Below, piece by piece: positions 45,344 to 53,436 of a stretch of DNA of 64,000 nt (positions within the stretch are counted from its first letter, which is position 1; every line of letters begins with the position of its first letter). The stretch covers positions 1,524,799 to 1,588,798 of the forward strand of contig NZ_JAINZO010000001.1 of assembly GCF_020179605.1 (NCBI RefSeq), given 5' to 3'. The DNA is from Geomonas agri (GTDB lineage: Bacteria > Desulfobacterota > Desulfuromonadia > Geobacterales > Geobacteraceae). The notes beneath the pieces were generated by a model, which was given only the letters and a program-made list of their open reading frames with translations, was not told where the DNA came from and did no database searches. The translations under genes and the position numbers were made by a program.

Positions 45344-47839
45344 ATGACTGAAGAGCAGATAGGCGTGAACGAAGAGCTTGACAAGCAGATGCTCATTATC
45401 AAGTCCTTTCTCGAACACCTCGAATACACATTGGGAAAGGATAAATACTCAGCCACTCCTTATGACCGGTTCAACGCCCTCGCCTATGCTGTGCGCGACT
45501 ACCTCGTTGAGCGCTGGCTCGACACTCAGCAAGCCTACTATAACTCCGACAACAAGAGAGTCTACTACATGTCGATGGAGTTCCTGATGGGAAGGACCCT
45601 TTCCAACAGCCTGATCAACCTGGGGCTTTGGGAGGACTTCAAGGACGCCATCACCTCGCTGGGCAACGACTTCGACCAGATCGTCAACGAGGAGCAGGAC
45701 GCTGGGCTCGGCAACGGCGGCCTGGGGCGACTTGCCGCCTGCTTCCTCGATTCCATGGCCACCATGTCCATCCCGGCCTACGGCTACGGCATCCGCTACG
45801 AGTATGGCATTTTCCGCCAACACATCATCGACGGCGCCCAGGTCGAAATACCGGACAACTGGCTGCGCTACCGCAACCCTTGGGAGCTGGACCGACAGGA
45901 ACACCTGCACACCGTCAAATTCTACGGCCGAGTCATCTCGACATTCGACGCAAACGGTAAGCTGGTGCGCGAATGGGTGGATACCGACGACGTCATGGCC
46001 ATGGCCTACGACACCCCCATTCCCGGCTACCAGACCCAAAGCGTCAACACCTTGAGGCTCTGGAGTGCAAAGTCCAGCCGCGAGTTCGACCTCAAGTTCT
46101 TCAACGAGGGGAACTACATCCGCGCCGTTGAAAAAAAGATGCAGTCGGAGACCATCTCCAAGGTACTCTATCCCGCCGACAACGTGGTGGAGGGGAAGGA
46201 ACTCCGCTTCAAGCAGGAGTACTTCCTCGCCTCGGCCACCGTGCACGACGTCATCTACCGCTTTAAGAAGAAGCACCAGGACATGCGGCTGTTGCCGGAC
46301 AAGGTGGCCATCCAGTTGAACGACACTCACCCTACCCTCGCCATTCCCGAGCTGATGCGCGTGCTCATGGACGTGGAAGGGGTCGACTGGGAAGATGCTT
46401 GGGAGATCACCAAGAGAACCTTCGCCTACACCAATCACACCATCCTCCCCGAGGCGCTTGAGCAATGGCCGGTCTGGTTCTTCGAGCAGATTCTGCCCAG
46501 GCACCTGCAGATCATCTACGAGATCAATGAGCGCTTCCTGAAGGAGATCCGCGAGCGGTACCCCGACGAGCCCGACCGACTCGCCCGCATGTCGATCGTT
46601 GAGGAGCACTGGGAAAGAAAGATCCGCATGGCGCATCTCGCCATCGTAGGGAGCCACTCGGTGAACGGTGTCGCTGCGCTACACACGGAGATCCTCAAGA
46701 ACGAGTTGTTCCACGACTTCTACGAGATGTACCCGGAGCGGTTCAACAACAAGACCAACGGCATCACCCAGAGGCGCTGGCTCAAGATGTCCAACCCGGC
46801 CCTCTCCGGCTTGATCGACGAGTACATTGGCGAAGCCTGGACCACCAATCTGTATGAGCTGGAGAAACTTCGGGCCATCGCGTCCGATCCGGAATTCATC
46901 GGACGCTGGAACCAGGTGAAACGAAGCAACAAAGAAGGACTGTGCCGCTACATCAAGCAGCACAACGACATCGATGTCGATCCCGATTCGCTCTTCGACG
47001 TGCAGGTGAAACGACTGCACGAGTACAAACGCCAGTTATTGAACGTGCTGCACATCATCACGCTCTTCAACCGGATCAAGGACAATCCCGCCGCCGAAGT
47101 GGTGCCGCGCACCTTCATCTTCGCCGGCAAGGCAGCGCCGGCCTACGCGGCCGCCAAACTGATCATCCGGCTCATCAACGCCGTCGCCGCCGTAGTTAAC
47201 CACGACCCGGACGTCGCAGGACGGATCAAAGTGGTCTTTCTGGCCAACTACAGCGTCTCGCTGGCGGAAAAAATCTTCCCCGCCTCTGACCTCTCCGAGC
47301 AGATCTCCACCGCCGGCACCGAAGCTTCCGGCACCGGCAACATGAAGTTCGCCCTGAACGGAGCCCTCACCATCGGCACGCTCGACGGGGCCAACATCGA
47401 GATCATGGAAGAGGTCGGACGCGAAAACATCTTCATCTTCGGCATGACCGCAGCCGAGGTGTCGCAGCTGCGTGCGCGCGGCTACAACCCGCGGGAATAC
47501 TACAACGGCAACCGGGAACTGAAGCAGGTACTGGACATGATCGCCTCCGGCTTCTTCTGTCCCTGGTCTCCCGAACTTTTCACCCCGCTCACTGACTCGC
47601 TCCTTAACCTCGGGGACCACTACATGCTCCTGGCCGACTACGCTTCCTATGTCGCCTGCCAGGAACAGGTCGCCCAGTTGTTCAAGCAGCCCAACGAGTG
47701 GGCGCGGCGCGCGATACTCAACTGCGCCGGTATGGGCAAGTTCTCCAGCGACAGGACCATCGACCAGTACGCCCGCGAAATCTGGGGCATCAAGCCGGTC
47801 GACATCCTCCCGGGGGCCGTGGAATTACAGAGGCATTGA
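45344..47839 (+). CDS. glgP: Glycogen (alpha-glucan) phosphorylase
   Basis: This 831-residue PLP enzyme releases glucose-1-phosphate from glycogen. It shows YYMSMEFLMGRTLSNSLIN, GLGNGGLGRLAACFLDSMAT, NDTHPTLAIPELMRVLMD, YTNHTILPEALE, KRLHEYKRQLLN and the PLP-Lys site EASGTGNMKFALNGA. The whole length is normal. Its stop touches the TTG start of rarA. pfkA lies further downstream, a loose glycolytic grouping. Confidence 0.97.
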   Translation: MTEEQIGVNEELDKQMLIIKSFLEHLEYTLGKDKYSATPYDRFNALAYAVRDYLVERWLDTQQAYYNSDNKRVYYMSMEFLMGRTLSNSLINLGLWEDFKDAITSLGNDFDQIVNEEQDAGLGNGGLGRLAACFLDSMATMSIPAYGYGIRYEYGIFRQHIIDGAQVEIPDNWLRYRNPWELDRQEHLHTVKFYGRVISTFDANGKLVREWVDTDDVMAMAYDTPIPGYQTQSVNTLRLWSAKSSREFDLKFFNEGNYIRAVEKKMQSETISKVLYPADNVVEGKELRFKQEYFLASATVHDVIYRFKKKHQDMRLLPDKVAIQLNDTHPTLAIPELMRVLMDVEGVDWEDAWEITKRTFAYTNHTILPEALEQWPVWFFEQILPRHLQIIYEINERFLKEIRERYPDEPDRLARMSIVEEHWERKIRMAHLAIVGSHSVNGVAALHTEILKNELFHDFYEMYPERFNNKTNGITQRRWLKMSNPALSGLIDEYIGEAWTTNLYELEKLRAIASDPEFIGRWNQVKRSNKEGLCRYIKQHNDIDVDPDSLFDVQVKRLHEYKRQLLNVLHIITLFNRIKDNPAAEVVPRTFIFAGKAAPAYAAAKLIIRLINAVAAVVNHDPDVAGRIKVVFLANYSVSLAEKIFPASDLSEQISTAGTEASGTGNMKFALNGALTIGTLDGANIEIMEEVGRENIFIFGMTAAEVSQLRARGYNPREYYNGNRELKQVLDMIASGFFCPWSPELFTPLTDSLLNLGDHYMLLADYASYVACQEQVAQLFKQPNEWARRAILNCAGMGKFSSDRTIDQYAREIWGIKPVDILPGAVELQRH

Positions 47840-49159
47840 TTGGATCTTTTTAACGGAACTGACGAACGATTCGCGCCGCTTGCCGAACGCATGCGGCCCC
47901 GCACCATCTCCGAATACCTGGGACAGGGCCACCTTCTGGGTGAAGGGAAGCTCCTGAGAAGCCTGATTGAAACTGACCGGGTAACCTCCCTCATCTTCTG
48001 GGGCCCTCCGGGCTCCGGCAAAACCACCTTGGCCCGCATCATCGCGGGCGCCACCAAAAGCCACTTCATCTTCTTCTCGGCCATCATGAGCGGCATCAAG
48101 GAGATCCGCGAGGTGGTCAAGGAGGCCGAGGACATCCTGAAGTTCCAAGGTAAGCGAACCATCCTCTTCGTGGACGAGATCCATCGCTTCAACAAGAGCC
48201 AGCAGGACGCCTTCCTTCCCTACGTCGAGCGCGGCACCTTTACCATGATCGGCGCCACGACGGAGAACCCCTCCTTCGAAGTGATCGCGCCGCTTTTGTC
48301 CCGCTGCAAGGTGCTGGTACTGAACCCGCTTGCCGACGAGGACATCCGGCAGATCCTGGTTAACGCCCTTACCGACCGGGATCGGGGTCTCGGGGAGTTC
48401 GAACTCACCGCCTCCGAGGACGCCCTTTCCTTCATGGCCGAGCAGGCCGGCGGCGACGCGCGCATCGCGCTCAACACACTTGAGACGGCCGCCCGCCTGG
48501 CCCGCGACGGCGAGATCAGCCTCGATATCGCCCGCGAGGCCACCCAGAAGAAACCGCTGCTCTACGACAAAGGGGGCGAGGAGCACTACAACGTCATTTC
48601 CGCCTTCATCAAGTCGATGCGGGGCTCCGATCCTGACGCCGCGCTCTACTGGCTGGCACGCATGATCGAGGCGGGCGAGGACCCGATTTTCATCCTGCGC
48701 CGCATGGTCATCTTCGCCTCCGAGGATGTGGGCAATGCCGACCCGCGCGGGCTGCAGATGGCGGTTTCGGCACTGGAGGCGTTCCGGCTGGTTGGCATGC
48801 CCGAGGGGAGGATCATCCTGGGACAGGCAGTCACCTACCTCGCCACCGCCCCCAAGTCCAACGCGAGCTACATGGGGATCAACCAGGCCTTGGCCGAGGT
48901 GCGTAAATCCGGCGGGCTCCCGGTCCCCATGCAGATCAGGAACGCCCCCACTAAGCTCATGAAGGGACTGGGCTACGGCAAGGGATATCTCTACCCGCAC
49001 GACTACCAGGACGGCGTCGTGGCCCAGAGCTATCTCCCGGACCTGCTATCGGGACGGAGCTTCTACTCGCCCAAGGAGAGCGGCTACGAGAAAAGCATCC
49101 GCGAACGGATGGCCTGGATCAGGGGACAACGGGAAAAGACGAACGATCCCGAGCGGTAA
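47840..49159 (+). CDS. rarA: Replication-associated recombination protein A (MgsA/RarA AAA+ ATPase)
   Basis: The protein has 439 residues from a TTG start immediately after the glgP stop (AGAGG upstream). It has Walker A GPPGSGKTTLAR, Walker B ILFVDEIHRFNKSQQDAFLP, sensor 1 MIGATTENPSFEV, sensor 2 GGDARIALNTLE, and the C-terminal tetramer/MgsA domain (GSDPDAALYWLARMIEAGEDP, DPRGLQMAVSALEAF, YPHDYQDG). It acts at stalled replication forks. Confidence 0.96.
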   Translation: MDLFNGTDERFAPLAERMRPRTISEYLGQGHLLGEGKLLRSLIETDRVTSLIFWGPPGSGKTTLARIIAGATKSHFIFFSAIMSGIKEIREVVKEAEDILKFQGKRTILFVDEIHRFNKSQQDAFLPYVERGTFTMIGATTENPSFEVIAPLLSRCKVLVLNPLADEDIRQILVNALTDRDRGLGEFELTASEDALSFMAEQAGGDARIALNTLETAARLARDGEISLDIAREATQKKPLLYDKGGEEHYNVISAFIKSMRGSDPDAALYWLARMIEAGEDPIFILRRMVIFASEDVGNADPRGLQMAVSALEAFRLVGMPEGRIILGQAVTYLATAPKSNASYMGINQALAEVRKSGGLPVPMQIRNAPTKLMKGLGYGKGYLYPHDYQDGVVAQSYLPDLLSGRSFYSPKESGYEKSIRERMAWIRGQREKTNDPER

Positions 49160-49166
49160 GGCCTTG

Positions 49167-49194
49167 TTGAAAATGCATCACCCCATGATATATT
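49167..49194 (+). promoter_or_regulatory. Predicted sigma-70 promoter for pfkA
   Basis: TTGAAA (49167-49172), 16-base spacer, TATATT (49189-49194), about 65 bases before the pfkA ATG. Confidence 0.5.
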
Positions 49195-49258
49195 CAAGCG
49201 TGCTTCGCCCGGGACGGACGAGGCCCTCGACAATACCAACCTCCAGCGGAGTCAGAGC

Positions 49259-50218
49259 ATGAAGAAGATCGGGATTCTCACCAGCGGCGGAGATTGCTCC
49301 GGCATGAACGCGACGATCAGGAGTGCAACACGCACGGCGCTGGGACACGGGGTGCAGGTGGTCGGCTTCAGAAAGGGATACGCGGGGCTCTTGAAGGGAG
49401 ACCTACTTGAGATGACCACCAGGGAAGTAGCGGGGATCCTGCACCGAGGCGGCACCTTCCTGCAGTCCGCCAGAAGCGAGGAGTTCCGCACCGTGCTTGG
49501 CCGGGAAAAGGCGGTTCGGCACCTGCAGGACCTGGGTGTGGAGGGGCTGGTAGTGATCGGCGGGGACGGCTCGTTGAACGGCGCGCTGGCGCTGCATCGC
49601 ATGGGGGTGCCGGTGATAGGGGTCCCGGCCAGCATCGACAACGACATCGCCTACACCGACATGGCCCTCGGCGTTGATACCGCGCTTAACAACATCATCT
49701 ACGCGGTCGACTGCATTAAGGACACGGCCAGTTCTCACGACCGGGCCTTCGTGATCGAGGTTATGGGGAGAAACTCCGGGTACCTGGCCAGCATGAGCGC
49801 CATCGCGACCGGCGCTGAGTACGCCATCGTTCCCGAGGTGGAGTGCGACATTGCCGACCTGTGCAACCAGCTGAGAAAACGCTACGAGGAAGGGCGCAGT
49901 AACGCCATCATCATCCTGGCCGAAGGGGCTGGGCGTGCCCAGAACATCGCCGATAACATCAAGGATGCCATCGGCTTCGAGACCCGCGTCACCGTGCTGG
50001 GGCACTACCAGCGCGGCGGCGCGCCGTCGGTCTTCGACCGGCTGTTGGGAAGCCGCTTCGGACACGCCGCCGTCGAGCAGTTGCTGGCGGGCGAGAAAGG
50101 TAAAATGGTGGGTCTTTGCTGCGGCGAGATCTGCGCCACGCCCCTGGAGACAGTGGTGGTGAGCGAAAAGATGCAGCAAGACGAACTGCATGACCTGTCC
50201 ATGATCCTGGGGATCTAG
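49259..50218 (+). CDS. pfkA: 6-phosphofructokinase
   Basis: This 319-residue enzyme phosphorylates fructose-6-phosphate. GILTSGGDCSGMNATIRS opens the protein; IGGDGSLNGA carries the Gly that marks ATP use rather than pyrophosphate; PASIDNDIAYTD is the catalytic loop, where the position that is Gly in E. coli PfkA and Lys in PPi enzymes is Ala; EVMGRNSGYLA and GHYQRGGAPSVFDRLLGSRFG follow. An ATP-dependent enzyme is most likely. Confidence 0.94.
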   Translation: MKKIGILTSGGDCSGMNATIRSATRTALGHGVQVVGFRKGYAGLLKGDLLEMTTREVAGILHRGGTFLQSARSEEFRTVLGREKAVRHLQDLGVEGLVVIGGDGSLNGALALHRMGVPVIGVPASIDNDIAYTDMALGVDTALNNIIYAVDCIKDTASSHDRAFVIEVMGRNSGYLASMSAIATGAEYAIVPEVECDIADLCNQLRKRYEEGRSNAIIILAEGAGRAQNIADNIKDAIGFETRVTVLGHYQRGGAPSVFDRLLGSRFGHAAVEQLLAGEKGKMVGLCCGEICATPLETVVVSEKMQQDELHDLSMILGI

Positions 50219-50249
50219 ATCGAGCACGGTATGCCCACATTCATCCCTT

Positions 50250-50289
50250 CCCTCACCCGCCCTTCGGGCACCCTCTCCCGGAGGGAGAG
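50250..50289. repeat. Single CCCTCACCC/CTCTCCC palindromic unit
   Basis: CCCTCACCCGCCC-TTC-GGGCACCCTCTCCC-GGAGGGAGAG; same family and orientation as unit A2 at 42161-42202. It lies just after pfkA. Confidence 0.7.
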
Positions 50290-50311
50290 TGGACTGGGAC
50301 GGCACAAGAAC

Positions 50312-50348
50312 AAAAGGCCGCGCACCGGAACACCGGGCGCGGCCTTTG
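50312..50348. terminator. Bidirectional terminator between pfkA and the VOC gene
   Basis: AAAGGCCGCGC pairs with GCGCGGCCTTT (11 bp) over an imperfect loop; T-rich sequence follows on both strands. It separates two convergent genes. Confidence 0.8.
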
Positions 50349-50365
50349 ACGTTTTTGTTGTCCCT

Positions 50366-50746
50366 TTACGGGCGGCAGTAGGTGATAGCGGTCAGCACGG
50401 CACCCTCAGGGTCCTGGAGCACGCAGAAGCGTCCCACGCGGGGAATGTCGGTCGGCGGAACCACCACTTTCCCACCGAGTTCCTCTGCCTTGGCGGCGGT
50501 CAGGTCCACATCGGTCACGGTCACATACACGCCCCACCCCAAAGGCTTACGGGGACCCGGCCCCGCGGGCGCGATTCCCCCGACTTCCTTGCCAGCGACC
50601 TTGATCAGGGTGTAGTCCCCCTCCCCGTCCCAGCGCTCGGTACTCCAGCCGAACAGCCTGCCGTAGAAGGACTGGGCCGCGGCAACATCAGCCGTGGTCA
50701 GTTCGAACCAGCTGAATGCACCCTGTTCCCTGAATCGATCGGTCAT
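50366..50746 (-). CDS. VOC (glyoxalase/bleomycin-resistance fold) family protein
   Basis: ATG 50746 gives 126 residues with a strong AGGAGGT upstream. It shows the paired beta-alpha-beta-beta-beta units: FSWFELTTADVAAAQSFYGRLFGW...DYTLIKVAGKEVGGI and WGVYVTVTDVDLTAAKAEELGGKVVVPPTDIPRVGRFCVLQDPEGAVLTAI. The catalytic role is unknown; close relatives are predicted lyases or hydroxylase-like enzymes. Confidence 0.85.
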   Translation of the reverse strand: MTDRFREQGAFSWFELTTADVAAAQSFYGRLFGWSTERWDGEGDYTLIKVAGKEVGGIAPAGPGPRKPLGWGVYVTVTDVDLTAAKAEELGGKVVVPPTDIPRVGRFCVLQDPEGAVLTAITYCRP

Positions 50747-50806
50747 CTGGCACCTCCTCGTGCTCTGGATGGGCAAACGAGGAGTAAGTATACTACGGAA
50801 CCGGCC

Positions 50807-51259
50807 TCAACGCAGTCCCATGCGGGAAAGAGCGATGCCCAACCACTTGTTCAGGAAGTGATCCCGGGACAGGAAACTCAACGGCGGCGGCTTCCTGGTG
50901 CCGAGCGTGGCCAGTAGTGCCTTAATTTCATCGCTTGCGCCGACCGACATCCCCTTCCTGAGCACCTCCAGGGCCTTGGGCTTGTCACCGGCCACCTGGT
51001 GTACCCGGGCCAGGTTCAGGTAGTGGGCCGGATTCTCCGGCTCGAGATCGAGGGACGCCTGGCAAAGATCACGCCCCTTCTTGACCTGTCCGCGCTCCTT
51101 GGCGATGCACAGCCCAAGATAGGAATGCAGCAACGGGTTGTCCTGAACCTTCAGCGCCCTCTCGAAATGGGCCAAGGCAGCCTGGTATTCACCAGCAGAA
51201 AAGGCGGTGAGGGCACGGTTAAACAGCTTCTCGGCATCTTCCTGCGGCACAGGCTCCAT
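50807..51259 (-). CDS. TPR repeat protein
   Basis: This soluble 150-residue protein has two to three TPR units: AEKLFNRALTAFSAGEYQAALAHFERALKVQ, GRDLCQASLDLEPENPAHYLNLARVHQVAGDKPKALEVLRKGM. It ends with a conserved-looking basic segment (SRDHFLNKWLGIALSRMGLR). Probably a scaffold; no partner is evident. It follows a HAD gene on the same strand. Confidence 0.8.
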   Translation of the reverse strand: MEPVPQEDAEKLFNRALTAFSAGEYQAALAHFERALKVQDNPLLHSYLGLCIAKERGQVKKGRDLCQASLDLEPENPAHYLNLARVHQVAGDKPKALEVLRKGMSVGASDEIKALLATLGTRKPPPLSFLSRDHFLNKWLGIALSRMGLR

Positions 51260-51278
51260 AGATCCAACCCTCCGGTGG

Positions 51279-51899
51279 CTAAAGCAGTAACAGCAGATCC
51301 TGGTGTCTATCTATTTTCGTAGCGCAGTTCAGTTCACCGCGGTAGGCCACGAAGGGAACCCCTGCACCCTCGGCGGCGCGGAGGTCAACGTCCGAATCTC
51401 CGATGAAAAGGGCCTCTTCCGGCGCCAGGCCGTAGTGCTCCAGAACCTTGAAGAGCGGTTCCGGATGCGGCTTGGGGTTGTTGACTCGGCCGGCGGTCAT
51501 GACACAGCTGAAGTAACCGTCCAGCCCGAAGGACTCGAGCAGGATGTCCATCGAGCTCGCGCGGTTGGTGCAAATCGCCAGTTCCACTTTCCCCTTCAAC
51601 ACGTCCAGGGTCTCACGCAGCCCCTGTTCCATGACCATGAGCGGGAAGAGTTTACGGTAATCGATGCTGGCGGAAAAGGCACGCACCTCGTCCATGCGAT
51701 CGTCGCCGGAGAACAGGTATTCCAGCACGTCCCTGTTGCAGTAGGTGTGCAGGATGCGCATGGTGTCAACGTCCCCGCGGTTGATAGCGGGCTTGCCGAA
51801 GCGGTCCAGGATCAGGTGGTAAAAGGCGTAGTTGGCCTCGAAGGAATCAAATAACACGCCGTCGCAGTCATAGATGACTGCCTTGATCTTTTGGCTCAA
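51279..51899 (-). CDS. HAD-family phosphatase (phosphoglycolate phosphatase-like)
   Basis: This 206-residue protein shows AVIYDCDGVLFDS (nucleophile Asp), ICTNRASSMD (motif II Thr), NPKPHPEPLFKV (motif III Lys) and FIGDSDVDLRAAE (motif IV). The helical cap is type C1. The substrate is unknown; a small sugar phosphate or phosphoglycolate is typical. Confidence 0.88.
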   Translation of the reverse strand: MSQKIKAVIYDCDGVLFDSFEANYAFYHLILDRFGKPAINRGDVDTMRILHTYCNRDVLEYLFSGDDRMDEVRAFSASIDYRKLFPLMVMEQGLRETLDVLKGKVELAICTNRASSMDILLESFGLDGYFSCVMTAGRVNNPKPHPEPLFKVLEHYGLAPEEALFIGDSDVDLRAAEGAGVPFVAYRGELNCATKIDRHQDLLLLL

Positions 51900-51920
51900 A
51901 ACTTTATCTCCACGGCAGCC

Positions 51921-52235
51921 TCACTCCGCACCGGCGCCGCCGTCCCGCCCCATCCCTTCCAGGTATTCCTGCCACTCGATGGGGAGCATGTGCTTTTTCT
52001 TGTTGTTGCATTCCTTGCAGCAGGGGACCACGTTCCCCTTGGCGGACTTGCCGCCCCGGATCACGGGAACGATGTGGTCCATGGAGAGATCGGCCGGGGG
52101 AAACTTCCCCTGGCACCAGTGGCAGACACCTTTGCCCACCCGGTTCTTCCACCACTGGCTGCGCCGCAGTTCGCGCGCCTTTTCACGCTCGCGTTTAACT
52201 TCCTCCTCGGAGACCTCGATGATAAAGTAATCCAC
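51921..52235 (-). CDS. HNH endonuclease-fold protein
   Basis: The protein has 104 residues from a GTG start (52235; GAGGG upstream), after the rnhA stop. A basic helix (EEEVKREREKARELRRSQWWKNR) precedes CHWCQGKF, SMDHIVPVIRGGKSAKGNVVPCCKECNNKKKHMLP, a complete HNH motif with two zinc Cys pairs. The open frame reaches further upstream through rnhA, but that is a shadow. Cellular HNH proteins of this size are widespread; the target is unknown. Confidence 0.82.
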   Translation of the reverse strand: MDYFIIEVSEEEVKREREKARELRRSQWWKNRVGKGVCHWCQGKFPPADLSMDHIVPVIRGGKSAKGNVVPCCKECNNKKKHMLPIEWQEYLEGMGRDGGAGAE

Positions 52236-52264
52236 TACACCCTCGTATCGGGAGCTAAAGCCCC

Positions 52265-52711
52265 TTACCTGCCCGCGCCGGCCCGGTAGCTGTCGATGGC
52301 AGCCCGCGCCAGTTCGTCGCAACGCTCGTTTTCCACGTGGCCGTTGTGGCCGCGCACCCAGACCCAGGTGATCCGGTGGGTCTTAGCAAGAGCCTGCAGC
52401 TTCTCCCAGAGGTCGCGGTTCAACACCGGCTCCTTCTTGGAGTTCACCCATCCCCTTTTCACCCATCCGGGCAGCCACTCAGTCATTCCCTTGGCCAGGT
52501 ACTGCGAGTCGGTGGTAACCACCACCTCGCAGGGGCGAGTAAGCGCTTCCAGAGCCTGGATCGCGGCGCTCATCTCCATCCGGTTATTGGTGGTCTCGCC
52601 CTCGGCGCCGGAGAGTTCCTTCACATTGTCGCCGTAACGCAGAATGCTCCCCCAGCCGCCAACCCCGGGGTTTCCACTGCAGGCGCCATCACAGAAAATC
52701 TCAACCCGCAT
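52265..52711 (-). CDS. rnhA: Ribonuclease HI
   Basis: ATG 52711 gives 148 residues, E. coli-like in length. The catalytic acids lie in [12 protein letters not shown] (Asp), [10 protein letters not shown] (Glu), VVTTDSQYL (Asp) and [11 protein letters not shown] (Asp), with the handle helix [18 protein letters not shown]. It degrades RNA in RNA-DNA hybrids. Its start lies inside the 3' end of plsC. Confidence 0.97.
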   Translation of the reverse strand: MRVEIFCDGACSGNPGVGGWGSILRYGDNVKELSGAEGETTNNRMEMSAAIQALEALTRPCEVVVTTDSQYLAKGMTEWLPGWVKRGWVNSKKEPVLNRDLWEKLQALAKTHRITWVWVRGHNGHVENERCDELARAAIDSYRAGAGR

Positions 52712-53351
52712 GTGCCCCTCCCCCCTGCTGCTGCAGCAAGGCAGCGATGGCATCCATCACCCGGTCAACGATCATCTGGTGAGTTTCCTTGCAGTCCTCC
52801 AACTGGTACAGATCGCTGAAGTCGAGCGGCTCTCCGAAAACAACCCCCCCCTGCAACCCAACACCGGGGAACTTCCAGCGGTTGATACCGGTCAGTGCCG
52901 TGGGGATCACGTGCGGCCTGGTGTCGTAGATTATCTTGCCAACGCCGCGGTTACCCTTGCCGAGCACGCCGTCTTTGTGCCTGGTCCCCTCCGGGAAGAG
53001 CATCACCTTCTGGTCGGCCAAAAGCGAGTTGATCTGCTTACCGGCACGCACGTCGCGACCGCGGCGAACCGGGAAGGCGCCCCAGGAGCGGTAGACCAGT
53101 CCCATAAAACCAGAGAAGAGCTCCTCCTTGGCGGGGGCCCACAACATCTGCATGGGGTGGCTGCGAATCACGGCCCAGGGGAGGAAGACGGTATCGTAGG
53201 CGGAGATGTGGTTGGAGGCAATGAGGACGCCCCCTTCGGCGGGGATGTGCTGGGCTCCCTCGACGCGGAACCGGTTCAACAATGAGGCGTAGCTGCCGAT
53301 TACCCAGACCGAAAAAGTAACCCAGAAGCGACGTAGCAGTGAAACCTTCAA
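52701..53351 (-). CDS. plsC: 1-acyl-sn-glycerol-3-phosphate acyltransferase
   Basis: This 216-residue membrane-bound enzyme makes phosphatidic acid. It shows [15 protein letters not shown] (NHxxxxD), [23 protein letters not shown] and the VIPTALTG motif. Its end overlaps rnhA by 11 bases. Upstream, 85 bases separate it from a histidine kinase gene on the same strand. Confidence 0.93.
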   Translation of the reverse strand: MKVSLLRRFWVTFSVWVIGSYASLLNRFRVEGAQHIPAEGGVLIASNHISAYDTVFLPWAVIRSHPMQMLWAPAKEELFSGFMGLVYRSWGAFPVRRGRDVRAGKQINSLLADQKVMLFPEGTRHKDGVLGKGNRGVGKIIYDTRPHVIPTALTGINRWKFPGVGLQGGVVFGEPLDFSDLYQLEDCKETHQMIVDRVMDAIAALLQQQGGGAHAG

Positions 53352-53436
53352 GAAGAAAACCTCTTCATCACGTGGATTTTATTGAAATAAAGTTGATGTA
53401 TAGCATGAATGGCGCTACCGGGGCAACCGTTTCCAC

